From Oxyruncus cristatus (Eukaryota > Chordata > Aves > Passeriformes > Cotingidae), in contig VXAY01006167.1 in the NCBI GenBank assembly GCA_013399855.1, forward strand, positions 124,001-188,000: a DNA stretch of 64,000 nucleotides, written 5' to 3'. The notes under the pieces were generated by a model. It saw nothing but the letters and a program-made list of their open reading frames with translations. It did not search any database and was not told the DNA's origin. Each line of letters starts with the position of its first letter. The first letter of the stretch is position 1. This document shows positions 37,262 to 49,518 of this stretch, piece by piece. A program made the position numbers and the translations under genes.

Positions 37262-38376
37262 CATGATCATGCTGTTCTCATCATGGCTAGGCCTTGAGAA
37301 TGAAGATTCGAGAAGGACTCTACCCACACTTGCTACAAGCACGTTGATGGCTACGGAGGCGAATGCGAGATAGACAAGTCCGGTTGCAAAAGGCACAGCG
37401 GAAAGTCTCCTTAGGTGGTGTTGGCAAGACTCGGTTCTTTCTGCATTGTCTTTTCTCCTCAGAAATGGTTCTGCGTGTGATCTCAAAGGAGGCAGCAGCA
37501 TTATAGATGGTGTGTCTCCATGCCTTCCAATTGGAGGCCAGAGTAGCCCAATGCTGGCGGTCGATATGGCCGAGGCTGAGATGTTGTTTCAGGGAGTCCT
37601 TGTATCTCCCCTTCGGGGCTCCTCTCTTGCAGCAGCCAGTGGCGAGTTCGCCATAGAGCACAGTCTTGGGGAGGCAGCAGTCCTCCATCCTGGAGATGTG
37701 CCCTGCCCAACGCAGCTGTGATCTCAGCAGCATGGCCTCAGTACTCGTGACTGCTGCCTGTTCCAGAACAGACACATTGGACACTTTGTCAGTCCAGTGG
37801 ATGTTGAGGACTGAGCAGAGACAACGCTGATGGAAGTGTTCTAAGAGTCCCAAGCGGTGGCCGTAGATGACCCATGATTCAGACCCGTATAAAAGAGTAG
37901 ACAAAACAATGGCTCTGTAAACACTGATCTTTGTGCTTTTCTTCAGGTGTTTATTACACCAAACTCTTTTACGGAGTCTCCCGAAAGCTCTATATGCCTT
38001 TGCTAACCTGTTGTCTATCTCTTTGCCAATTTTACCGTCCGAGGAGATGATGCTTCCCAAATAAGTAAACTGCTGGACTGACTTGAGCTCTGATACACCA
38101 ATGATGATATGGGGATGATGGAAAACTTCCTGAGGTGCAGGTTGGTAGAAACCTTCTGTCTTCTTCAGGCTGACTTCCAGCCCAAAAAGCTCAGCAGCGT
38201 CTGCAAAGCAGGATGTTAAACGCTGCAGAGCTGCTTCTGTGTGGGCAACAAGGGCGGCATCGTCAGCAAAAAGCAGCTCATGGACAAGATGATTTAAAGT
38301 CGGAGTGTGGGCCTTCAGTCGCCTTGGGTTGAACAGGCTTCCATCGGTACAATATTGGATGTAGATACTGTTTTTT
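37262..38376 (-). mobile_element. 5'-truncated RTE-like non-LTR retrotransposon
   Basis: This is the insertion that carries the reverse transcriptase segment described in the next entry. On the minus strand it starts abruptly inside the RT domain near 38376, runs through the end of the ORF (TAG at 37320-37322) and a 3' tail of about 60 bp rich in ATGATGA and CATGATCATGA words, and ends near 37262. A short 3' tail with ATG/TGA repeats and no poly-A is usual for RTE-clade elements and unlike CR1, whose octamer tail is absent. 5' truncation fits target-primed reverse transcription. Boundaries are estimates, and I could not find a clear target-site duplication. Confidence 0.8.
37320..38376 (-). 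CDS. Partial reverse transcriptase of an RTE-like LINE (C-terminal part)
   Basis: About 350 codons of element-derived frame remain open without a stop or frameshift. The nominal open frame extends to an ATG at 38526-38528, but its first 50 or so residues are host flank and that start is not real. Using residue numbers of that 402-residue frame: the catalytic FADD box is at 87-90 (LLFADDAALVAHTE), LFGLEVSLKKTE at 114-125, FTYLGSII at 154-161, then LLYGSESW, a thumb-like region with LRWAGHISRMED, and a C2HC knuckle at the end (C378, C381, H394, C398). The endonuclease domain and the earlier RT motifs, including the first catalytic aspartate, are missing, so the copy cannot move by itself. In the family, this enzyme copies element RNA into DNA at a nicked target. 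The block order and final zinc knuckle match RTE-like proteins. The intact frame suggests a fairly recent insertion or a capable source element. Confidence 0.85.
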
Positions 38377-41300
38377 TCATCGAGGTCTGTTCTAAAACAT
38401 ATTAAATTGTACAGCCTGAAGCCTTTTAAAATCTTTATAATAGCAAAGAGTAACTTGATCAAGGGAAGATTTATGAAGTGAAAGTAACTCCAACCATGAC
38501 AGAAAAACAGATTTTCTTTGTGCAACATTCTCAGTGCTTGTCATTCTCAGAGGAAAGTGCCCACTCAGTGCCTCCCTTGTAACAACCCAGTTAAGTGCAT
38601 TCTTGTCTTTGGGTTGAGGTTACTCCCTGTGCTCTGGTTACACACTCTCTGCAGCACTACGTAAGACCAGGACGCTGCATTACAATGGAAATTAGCTTAA
38701 TAGAATTAGAGAGCCCTATCCAGCCAGGAAGTGCCAGTTTCAGGCTGGGCTGTAGCATGTTACAGAGAGGGTCAAGATCACCCTTGCTTCTTGGTAATGG
38801 TATCTGCCTTCACTCTGTACCAACACCAATGACCTTGGGGGAAGAGCACTACTATGTGAATATTTCCCTCGAGTATTTATTATAAGGATGATCTAAGTTG
38901 GATCCATTTGGGTGGTGTGAATTCTGCTTTTTAAATGCTTATTCGAAAGAAATTCAAATAATTTGAACAATATGAGTCTGAGAAACTGGCTTTGGGTGTC
39001 ACTCATCTGTATTACCAACATTCCCAAAGTTGGTCACTTCAGGAAGTATTATGATGTTTAAAAATGTTTATTTTTGGATGAAAATCAAGAGGTCAAAGAT
39101 AAGAAGCTAGTGGTAATAAGAACCATCCTCCACTTTTGAACTCCATTAATGGTTTGATTTGCACTCAGTTAAGTTTCAATCAGATCTGGAGATAAGAGTT
39201 CTTCATTCTCAGCCCCACAGGCTGTGAGGGAGCCATGATAAAATAATTGTCTCTATGGTATATCATTTACTGATAGCTGCCACTCTTCCTGCAGTTTATA
39301 TGGTCTGCATAGATGTAATGGGAAAGACAGTGTCACTAGTTTGCTTTCTTTCTCCATCAAAAATACTTGCAGAGCAGTTCTGGATACAGCCTGCCACCAA
39401 ATTTCTTTTGTTTCTTCAGAATAGGGCAATTTTGGTGCACACTGAAAGCAAATTAGACATTGATCTTTGAGCTGCAGGGAAATGTGATCTGTGGCAAGGG
39501 CAATTCAGCCACTTGAGGCTCTGCTTCATGGGGTGCTTTCTAACTGGGCCCTGAAAATCCTTACCACCATCACACTGTACTTAAAAAGGTCTGCTCCCAG
39601 CATTTGTTGGTGAGGATTCTGTCCCATCAGCAAAGGTCAAAGCAGACTGAGTGTAAAAACAATGACCTAGATAGCAGAGATGACCTTTTTATTTGGTTTT
39701 GTTCAAACTGTGTTTCTTCTCTATTTCTTTTTTTTTTTTTTTCTTCCACTGAGGGATCTGAAAGTGGATATAAGTAGGACCGAGGAAAGATGTCCCTTCT
39801 CTGTTACACAAACACAGTCCATACAGTATGCCAGCCTAACTTAACTTTCTCTGGGAAGAGAATGGAAACAAGAAAGCAGTATTAAAGATTATCTGTATCC
39901 AGGAATGCTTATCCCAAAACTTAGAGCTTGTATTTCCATGAAGCTAATCTATCCTGATAATAGCCATGTGGAGCAACAAATTGATTTCTTGCCCAAGTAT
40001 ATAGAATGCATTCAATCTAACCACCATCCAGCAAAAGGGGTTCAAATTGATTTGCTTGGTTGCATTGTTTATCATCCATTTCCCCATAACTCCCTGTCCC
40101 CAAGAGCATTCATTCCACCTTGACCCTCTCCTTTTCCTTACACTTAAATGAAATGTTGGCATTAGCCCTGAAAATAGTGAGAAGATTTTCATGGTTCTTT
40201 TCCTATGAAGACACCCAAACTGGTGTCAGGAAACCCCATGAACTAGCCTTTCCTGAGGATGCTCTGGCACAGTTACTGTATCATGTTTGACAAAAACTCT
40301 GGGACTGATGACAGGCTTCAAAGAACATTTCCTTTAATTCCTCCCCTATTACCATGGAACTTCCCAGCAGGCCCAGAGACCTTTGCAGAGCTTCTGGAAT
40401 AATAAAGGAGATGAGCTTAGTTTAATAAAGTGTGCTTATGGGAAGTCACTTTCCTGTTTTACTACATTTTCTAGTATCCTTCAAAGAAGAGATGAAGAAA
40501 CCCTTGAACTTCCACTGAGATGTTATCTCCTGTGGGCGGGGGTTGCTGTTGCTTTAGGAGCAATCCTCCCGTGTGCAGCTGTCTGTGGTGCCCAGCCTGA
40601 ACCATCCATTGATCCAGCCAGACCTCTGACAATACATTTCCCCAACAAAAGCAGAGCCTTGCATCTATGGTGATTTTCTTTGATCAACGGTTGTTGATCT
40701 CATTACTTTGAAGACTTGCCTTCTCGGGATTGGTGAGTCAGTAATTTGAGTATACTTTATAATCCAATCTAATAGATGTCAATTACGAAAAATAAGAAAT
40801 GAGAAAGGAAGCAAGCTTGCTAGACTCATTTCTCTTTGGATTTGTCATGAGCTGGTCTTCTAAAGAATGCAGAGAAATATTTCCTTCCAGCCAACTTTGA
40901 ATACATTTGTGGATACAACTCAGGTTTCAGAAATTCAATCTCTGTCAGCTTCCTACCCTCCTGATGGGGTGGTTTTGTTGTTCTAATTGTTTGGGGTTTT
41001 TTTAAACTTTGCTTCACAGATCTAAAAGTTTAGGTTATATTAAGAGTCTCATCGGTCAGAGGTGCAAAAAAGAATAAACTTGAATAATCTCTTTGCAAAT
41101 TTTAAAAGATCCATAGGATCTACAGCAAAAAGAATGTTGCTTTTTGACACCATATAAATACCTAGCTGCATAGGAAGACAAGTATACTGTAAGCATTGAT
41201 AACATGTAGCATTGAAGCAGTGGGGTTTCGGTAAGTCTCCATTTTATTTACCTGTCTCCATGTGGGTACTTGCACGTAGAAATGGGAGAAAGAGTATGTA

Positions 41301-44300
41301 CCCTCCCTTCCTCTTACTTGCAACATGGAATTAAGTTAGTCTCACAAATGGGTGTTTTTTCCAGGTCAGACCCTGGATGTTACCATTACTTCTGTGAGTT
41401 GTTTTGTGGAGTTCTCTTCCTCGAGGAATTGCTGAACATAGTGCCCTAATATAAAGGTTTATGTTTAACACTGGGGCTATTTGCAAGGCTATTTGTAGAA
41501 AGACATGTGGTGTGGGATCAGTCATCATATATCATAGCCTCAGAGTGTCATTAAAACTCAACCTTTTCGTAGTACGCTGTCGTGAACATTTATGATCAGG
41601 CTATAACAAGAGAAGGGAGATAATGAAGCTGAAGGTATTTAGGCTGGTGCTATCTACTTAGACATCATGCAAAATGAGACATCATCTCGTTTTACTTCCA
41701 AAACGAGAATGAAAACAGAGCAGATTCAATACCTGACCTTCAGTTAAGGTGCAGGTTTGGGGGCGAGAGGGGTTGAAAAGGCAGAAAGCAAATTGCAGAA
41801 GCAGATAAGCCCTAACCTGGTCTCAGAGCAGCTTTTGTTCTTGATGTAAATTAAATATCACAACATCCTAAGGATCTTACTGCAGTATCAAAGTGTTATT
41901 CAGATTTTCAGCTTCACAACTCTCATATGTGTGACTGGGATATTAGCGTAGTATTGTACTGTGCACTGTTAAAATGCTGTCCTCCACATCAAGAAACACC
42001 CAGCCTACAGTTCAAACTGAAATCACAGTAGGACACATTATCTTGGGAGAAAGCTCCTACTCTCTGTGCTTGAATGGTAGTCTTCACGAGTTATTTGCTC
42101 CAAAATCCTGTTGGACGAGGCAGCTTGTTACTTATTATCCTAGAAACTGTCAAACTGCAACTCAATGAACCTCCTGAGAAACAGTTTGAGAAACAACTCT
42201 TTTATTAAACCACAATAGTTTTTTCCATGGGTATCACTGATAGCTGGATTTTTTTTAAAAATAATGAAGATTAGCTGCACCTGAGCTCCACAACTTTAGT
42301 TTTACCTCAACTGTAGGTTGATGTGATAGTATGAACTACTGTGAGCACAAGAAACTTGGATGTAAGGGTGTGAGGAAATGTTCAAATTAGATTCAATCAG
42401 AACTTTGAATTATCACTAACATAGCAAATAATTTTATATTTGCTGTGAAAATTTTAATAAAACTGTGATGACTTTTACGCTGAGAGATAATTTTTTTGTC
42501 TTCACGAGAATGCAGTTGCAATGTGATTTACTTCACCCAATGGCAACTTAAAAGAAAATTCAGCATCTGACCTTGCTTGAAGCACAGAAGCATTAGTAAC
42601 TTCCCTCTCCTGGTCTTCAGCTTGCATATCCTGGTGCACTGCTGAGGAACTATTAGGAATTATGGTGTATGCCACAAATAAATATGTGCTCATTTGTTTA
42701 ATTCAGTATATGAATGTGTTTACATTCAGATGAAGAGGAGGTATAGCAAGGTTAAGCATTTTTTTTTTTAATTATTTTATTAAATCCCATTGGTTGCTCT
42801 GACTTCTACCCTGTCAACTGCAGCTCATGAGGCTGTCAGTTTCCTCTGATCTAGGCTCATTTGTACTGAATTACAGAACTGTAATTCACACCACTGTTTA
42901 TATCATATGGGCATGCTGGTCACATTTCACCCTTTCTAGGGAATATTAAATATTACAAACCAGGAAATTATGGATTATGCTTTTGTTACATGGGTATCTG
43001 GTTTTTCTTATGCCTTCTTCAGTGAAAAATAAGTACATGGGTGATTGGTCTATATTGCACTTATAATCAAAAGCAGAAATTGTGCCAGGCTAGCATTTAT
43101 TTTCCTTTATTATTTGGTGATTTTTTTTTTTTTTTGATTGGTTGTTTCTGAGACTAGGTTGGGACAGAGAGTTTGTTTATTAGCCTGTGCATGCAAACAA
43201 AGAGAAAATGCTGCTGTTATAGAGTCTAAAACTTGATGTCATTAAGTTATTTCTGTGCAGATGCCCAGTGGTTTACCAGGATCTGTTGGGGTTTGCTGTT
43301 GGTAATGAATATTGTCAGTAGGAGTTTCACCCACAGAAACCCAGTTTAAACACTTGTCAAGTGCAAACATACTGGCTCTTGAAGTGAATGTGGTGAATCT
43401 CCGATTTAGCTGCTCAGCCTTTATCTTGCCCCACCTTCCTAATTCTGGAAAGCAGACACGTTCCTATGTAATATATATATGTGATATATATATTTATCTC
43501 CTGTGTATAGGAGTTCACACGACAGGGCCAACATTTTCAATGCAAAGATACACAAGCACTCTGCTTCCAGGACCTTATAGGTCTAGCACAGAGGTTGTTG
43601 CGAGCTGCATGATGTGGTCATGCCAGCATGTAATCTCTTGGGTGTGCCCCCGCCACGTATGGCTTCTTGATGATGTCTAGGGAGCTTTATTTAAAGAGAA
43701 GACAAAAGAGTTCAAGCTCTTGCTTAAAAAAATGGAAAAATAAATGACATTGTCTGTAAGCTCAATGAGCCATATTTTTGACTTACAAGCAATGAATTAA
43801 CTGCTAAATAAATGGGTTGACACAATCAGAATGCAAATTGTAGGGAGAGGAAAGGAGAAGAAGGGGAATAATTTGGAAAACTTTAATTGTTCACAGTAGG
43901 TTAAATTCTTACCCTACGGCACATTGACAATAACCCCTTACAAAGCCTTCTCATAGTAGTCAGTGTGTGTACCACATTAGCATTTGAGTTTGGATCAGGC
44001 ATGCACTTCTGTAGTAAATCTCCTGACTGCCCCCATACCATGCTTTGGTTCTTGCTGTGGAGTGGTCTTGGAGTGTGCAAACTGGATTCCATTTGAATGA
44101 AACTCAATTGCAGTACGTGCTCCAGCAGTGCACTAAGTGTGATCCTACTGTCTGTAGTATTCATATCCTTGGGATCAAACTAAAACTAGTTTAAATTAAA
44201 ACCCACAAAAAAGGCATTTGGTGCAGATATGGGATGCTCAGGACCATTTATTTCACTCTATAGATGCTGTTTTGGCCACAATACTTGTTACTGAACAGCC

Positions 44301-44777
44301 AAGGTGCTTGCTACTACTTTTTCTCTGTTTTCACTCTTCTCAGAGACTGCTTCTCAGGCTCAGAAAGTTCAACGGAACTGAGGTATCTGAAGGGTGTTTC
44401 AGCCAAAGTGAAGCCTGGGTTAGTCCCTATGACCATGCACGCAGTAATTGTTGCATACTCATCAGTGATAATCAGAGAGAACTTAAAATCAGAAGGTGCC
44501 AAAAGGGAGAGCTGAATTGCCAACAAAAGAACACAAATGTCTGAGGGGTTAAATCTGAAGTCATTTTTGCGCCTGAACTTTGCAGACTGGGTTTTCCAGG
44601 CTCGCAGCAACTTTGAGATATAGTTTCCTGAGATGAAAATAAGGCCAGAACAAACATCCAGTGCAATATCTTGTGTCTGGTAGAAGAGGAACAATAAGGA
44701 ATATACACTGTGGTTGTAGCTTCAGAAAATCTGAGACTTCCCGACCTGTAAATTGCACCTACATCATGAATTTTAAC
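38377..44777. other. Non-coding stretch, no gene recognised
   Basis: No gene is recognised. T runs lie at 39728-39742 and 43121-43135, and a TA-dinucleotide palindrome at 43469-43494. Open frames of 100-126 codons (such as 44314-44694 minus, opposed by 44218-44544 plus) overlap each other on both strands and lack motifs. The segment 38690-38870 is repeat-free but otherwise unremarkable. Confidence 0.5.
43469..43494. repeat. TA microsatellite palindrome
   Basis: Two TA-repeat arms separated by gtg. It can fold back on itself. Simple sequence only. Confidence 0.8.
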
Positions 44778-46520
44778 CCATCATGGAACTTTCTTCCAAT
44801 GATTTGTATAATTTCTTTTTGAACTCATTTATGGTTTTGGCCTTGCAAGCACCCTGGGTAATGCGTTCCACAATTTCATTATGCAGTGTGTAAAAAAGTG
44901 CTTCCTTTTGCTTTAAGCCTGTTGCCTGATAATTTCATTTGGTATCTTTACTTCTTGTAGAAGAAGTAGAAAGAGGGAATTGTTCCTTATTTACCTTTCC
45001 CAAGTAGTCGTTAATTTTATAGACTTCTTTTATAGCCTTTTCCAACCTCATGTCTTCTGGTTTGAACAAGAAAATCCTATGCAATTAAAAAAACAAACCC
45101 CCAAACAAATGAAAACCCAACCACACTATCCTTTTTGTTCAAAGTGAGATCTGAAGCAACTACCTTCATGTACTGTTCATTGCTTGGTTGCCTCTGGTTG
45201 TACCAAACTAGAAGCTTTGCTCCAGGATTGCTGTAAACATGCTCCAAGTCCTACCAGAAAGAGTAGGGTCCAACCCGTGACTGATTCTGCAGTCAGCTTT
45301 AGCGCCCGTGTGTGGGAAGGACATCCAGCCCGGGTAACTGAACTAAACCTAGCCTGAAATGATTTCCCTTCAGGAGCAGAGCTCTCAACAGCGATTCCTT
45401 TGATCTGTCAGTGCACCCTTCAGCACCCCATTACTTCCTAATGTAGATGTGACCTTACTCTTCCTATATGGAAGCTTTATCTAAACCCCAGTTATTCCAG
45501 TTGCCTGGTCTGCACTTTGTCTCAGTCTAGTAATTCCTCTTTGTGGTGGAGCACACAAAACATTTATACAGTGTCGTATTGATGCTTTCTCTTTTTTTTC
45601 TCTTGATTTCTTTCCTTCTAATTAATAACAGTTATATGCAGTTTTAACCATTGATAGACACTGAATTGATGTTTCAGAGCCTTGTCCACATGACACAACA
45701 AGTCTTTCCTGAGTGGCTAGGGTTTAATCAGAACACACTGTGTGTATGTGTACACACATAGATGCTAATGCATAGTATTTCACAACTGTCAAAATCAGAT
45801 TTACTTTGCCCTGCTATTTTCCAGTTGCTCAATTTCATGAGATATTTCTGAACTCTTTGTAGACAAATTGCGTTTTTGCTGTCTTGAATTATTTAGTAAC
45901 ATCAACACCCTTCATTATTTACTGAGGTTTTCATCCTATTTTATGAATATAGTTCCAGTACACACCACTGTGTGATTCCACTAGACTTCCCTCCACTGTG
46001 AAAACTGGTCATATATTCCTTCGCTTCGTATCTTTTACTAAGTTACCATTCCACATGAGAATCTTATCTTTTGATGTAAGACTTCATTAAAGATTTTTTG
46101 GATATGCGAGTAAACTTTATCAGTGACATTGTCCTTCTCTATCTGTTCACACTTTAAGACCTTCATAGGTGGTGTGACTTCCTTCCTCAGGCTTTGTTGA
46201 CCATGCCACTATATTGAATTTATCTAGGTGTAAGCTGAATACTTCCTTATTCACAGTCATAAGTAATTTATTTGGTGTGGAGCTCAGACAAATTGTCTCT
46301 AGTTTCCTGGACCACCTCCCATCCAGAGTCTCTTTTTAAATAGTGGCATCAGTTCTGCCATCTCCATCTCTGATATCGAGACCGGTTTTGAATATTTGAG
46401 TTTCTTCAGAACTTTTGGTAACACCACATGAATGTAGGAATTAACTATTATTTTGGTGATGTATTTTAAAACCTCTCCTACTGACATTTTGATATTAAAC
46501 AGTTGCTCGGACTCATTCCT
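44778..46520 (-). mobile_element. Ancient CR1 LINE, RT domain to ORF2 C-terminus
   Basis: A decayed CR1 copy lies on the minus strand. From high to low coordinates it holds: the region before RT (mirroring KEL and the steps around it, 46300-46520); RT motif A near 46060-46130, reading VYSHIQKIFNEVLHQK where intact CR1 has VYLDFQKAFDKVPHQR; a motif C remnant near 45900, now DVTK* in place of DDTKL; and the ORF2 C-terminus at 44778-45080, with KEVYKINDYLGKVNKEQF and LWNALP in place of YKIMNGMEKVNRELLF and LWNSLP. The catalytic aspartate of motif A is changed to His (LDFQKAF to SHIQKIF). Segment 45085-45770 aligns poorly and may hold later insertions, including an A/C-only tract. At about 1.7 kb this is the largest relic in the window. 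It is of the old amniote CR1 type and is dead. Confidence 0.8.
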
Positions 46521-49476
46521 TCAGGTTTCACTGTAGAAATTCTCTAAGCTTTCCTGTAATGAAATCTGATACAGAGTGTTAATTTGGGTTCTTGTGATGC
46601 TGGCTAAAATCCTCTATGTTTTAATTCACAAAGATGTCTTACATTTCCATCAATAAAAAATCCTTGTCATTCCCAGTGAAATGTTATGGATCATCAGGAG
46701 TTAAAGAAGTTGCAGAAGGAACAGCCCTATTAGTTCAATTGTTTATTCTCCTTGTCTGCTCTGAGATCACTGTGGGGACTATACCAGATAAAGTTATCTG
46801 TGGAAACTGGGCATTCTCTAATCTCTCCAACGCCCATCAGTGAAATACCAAGATATCTAGGAGACATTTAAAAGTAGAGATAAGTTAATATTTTCTTTTC
46901 TGCCTCACTGCTTTTGCCATTTCTTTTATAGAAATCTTGTTGGAACTTTTATAACTGACAGTATATAAGAAAAATTTTTAAAAAATCCCAATCAGTCAAG
47001 AAGGATTAATTGACCTTTTACGGTTCCTTCACGTAAGACCGTGGCTATCTACTCACAGGACTCACAAGCTGGTTGTTTTCAACTTCTATCAATGATTCTG
47101 GGCTCCAGTTTCTCATGTTGTAGATCTTTAATCATGAGTTACCAGCCAGATGGAACTGCAGGAGAAGGAAAGTTCATACATGCCCTGTGCTCCAGTTAGT
47201 CTCTGTGAGAAGTATACAGAAGCTCCACTCTTTCCATCTAATGCTGGCAGAGAAATTACCAACGGCTTATCACCCCAGCAAGTTTTAAGGTAAGCTTAGC
47301 AGCTAAGTGTTGATACTGGAATATTTGTCATTAGCACTCAGGGGAACCATTCACACCTCGGATTTGTATAAACTTTACATCTTAATGTGAAAAACCATAT
47401 GCATCCAACACATGTAAAGCCGCATTTGAATTCAAATGAGATTAAGAAGTGGTTCCCTGACAGTCTTGCTTATGGAAGTCTGTACTAATGCCTTGCTGAT
47501 GATTTTTTTTCCTGGTCCCTAGTGATACTAAATGCCATTTACTGTGAACTGCTGAACCTGCAATGACAAAAGCAACAGCAAACCTTGGCTGCAATGGTAG
47601 GGGCCACTTCTGGATATCGTGAATTGCTATTCCCATAGATTTTTGCCACTGTTATTTCTTAGGGTTAAGTTCAACAAATGGCCCTTTGTGATACTGATAT
47701 GAATCAATGGAGACACATGTAAGTGGGAGATGACAATAATTGGAGAACCTTGATGACTAAGGAGCTGCTAGCTCTGGGACTCCCAAATAACAACCCAGCC
47801 ATCTGTCCAGCCATTCAGCTGCCTGCTGTGAAGGCTCTGCATTTAAAAATTGTGTTATCAACTTTACAATAAAGAAGCAGCCACTTGAGCATCAGCTTGC
47901 AGAGCAGACAGGACTAAGGGATCCATTATTTAAATATAACCCTTTCAGCTAGGAGTAGGAGGAAAAAGGACAAGATCTCTCCCTTAACACTCAATCAGCC
48001 CAGCATCAAGAAAAGAACAGAGAGAGACAGCTGGAATAGTTAATTCTAGTGCTTCACGTTGCTGGAGGAAAGTCGGATTTGGTGGTGGTGTGTCCTTTCC
48101 ATCTGTTCCCCCCTACCTTCTCCTTCCAGAGGAACTGAAGAAAGTATTGTTTCATTCAAAAGCCAGACAAGACGAAAGCACTGCCAAAACCCATACCTTA
48201 AAAAAAATAGACCACTGAGTGTTTGGGTAGGTGATAAAATAGAAATAAATTGATGGGAATAAAACAACCTCTGGAAGTAGTTAGATAAGCAAAGGTCTAT
48301 GTTGGCCTAAAGAACAACGGTATATGGTTTTGTGCTAAAATGGATGCTTTCCTCCTAGGTAAGCTGATAGAGCAATTTAGGACAGCTTTTTTCTCTTGAT
48401 AAGTTGGAAAAGTTGACATGCAATTGCCAGAGAGAATAAATTCCTCCAGCACCAATTTTACAAGCAGAAAATTTATTTACTGTGTGGAAGATTCACTGGA
48501 CATTTGGTGAAGCTGCCATAAGAAAGCAGCACCCTTCTGCTGTTGTGAATACATGATCTGCTCAATGCAGATAATCCAAGCTCCCTTATTTCTGGCATTT
48601 AGCCTTAATAATAATTTAGATCTTCCTGAGCAGACACTGTAAATGTTGTCAGACTGAAGCAGCCTACCAAAGTAATTTTTCTTGCTATTCTGGGAGCTAG
48701 GTATGGGTTACCATCTTCACTCATACAAACTAATTATTAGCCATTAAGTAGTGTATTTGTAATGAAAGAATAACTGAAATGCTAGTATTGTAGGACTTGG
48801 CAAGTTTCAGGGAATTGTGCAGTAACATACTGTGGGGAAAAGCTGTGAGGTAGGAGATATGCCCATGTGATTTCGGTGATCCAGCATTTATTATTATACA
48901 CAAAACAAAACATGTGTGTATGTACACGTCTACCGTCAAAATGCTGTTTTTAATGGCCAAACAAAACATTATCTATGAATGTGCTCTTCTCATTCTTGAG
49001 GAAAAAAAAGCTTTTTTTTTTTCTCTCATAAATAATTCGTACAATTTATTATTAAAACGTATATTTATTCACTGTCTATGTATTATGCTCATGTGCTGTC
49101 CTATAACTGGTTTAGGGCATGGCTTTACTTCTGTTAAAATTAATAACAAAATCTCATTGTCCTCTATTGTAGTAATGAGCTTACAGCTTTTTAGTGGGCT
49201 CTCAAGGTAGTGCACAACTCTTTGTTGTGCAGTGCATACCAAAAAGATAGTCAACAGCTAAACTTAATGTCAAGGCTTAGACCCTTAGATATGCCTGACT
49301 TGCATAGGAACCACACTTTGCTTTAAGTGCACCTATTTGCTCACTGTGTATCTGTCCCTCTGTGACAGCATCAAGTGAAACAGTAGTTTGGGACCTCTCA
49401 AAGCACTACACTTGCCAATGGAAGGGACAGCACCTCAAATGCTGTTCTGGAACCTTTACTTCATAGAGAACTGGGT

Positions 49477-49518
49477 ACAATCCAAACCTTCCTGGGCACA
49501 GTCCAAACCTTCCTGGGC
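49477..49518. repeat. Two tandem copies of a 21-bp unit
   Basis: The unit (ending tccaaaccttcctgggc) occurs twice with one base different. Its length is a multiple of three, so it also duplicates seven codons in a short open frame, but that frame shows no other sign of coding. Confidence 0.9.

Noticed and set aside
38377..38528. First 50 or so codons of the 402-codon minus-strand frame as part of the RT protein
   Set aside because: They show no RT family resemblance. The family blocks start only at about residue 52, so this part is host flank that happens to be open.
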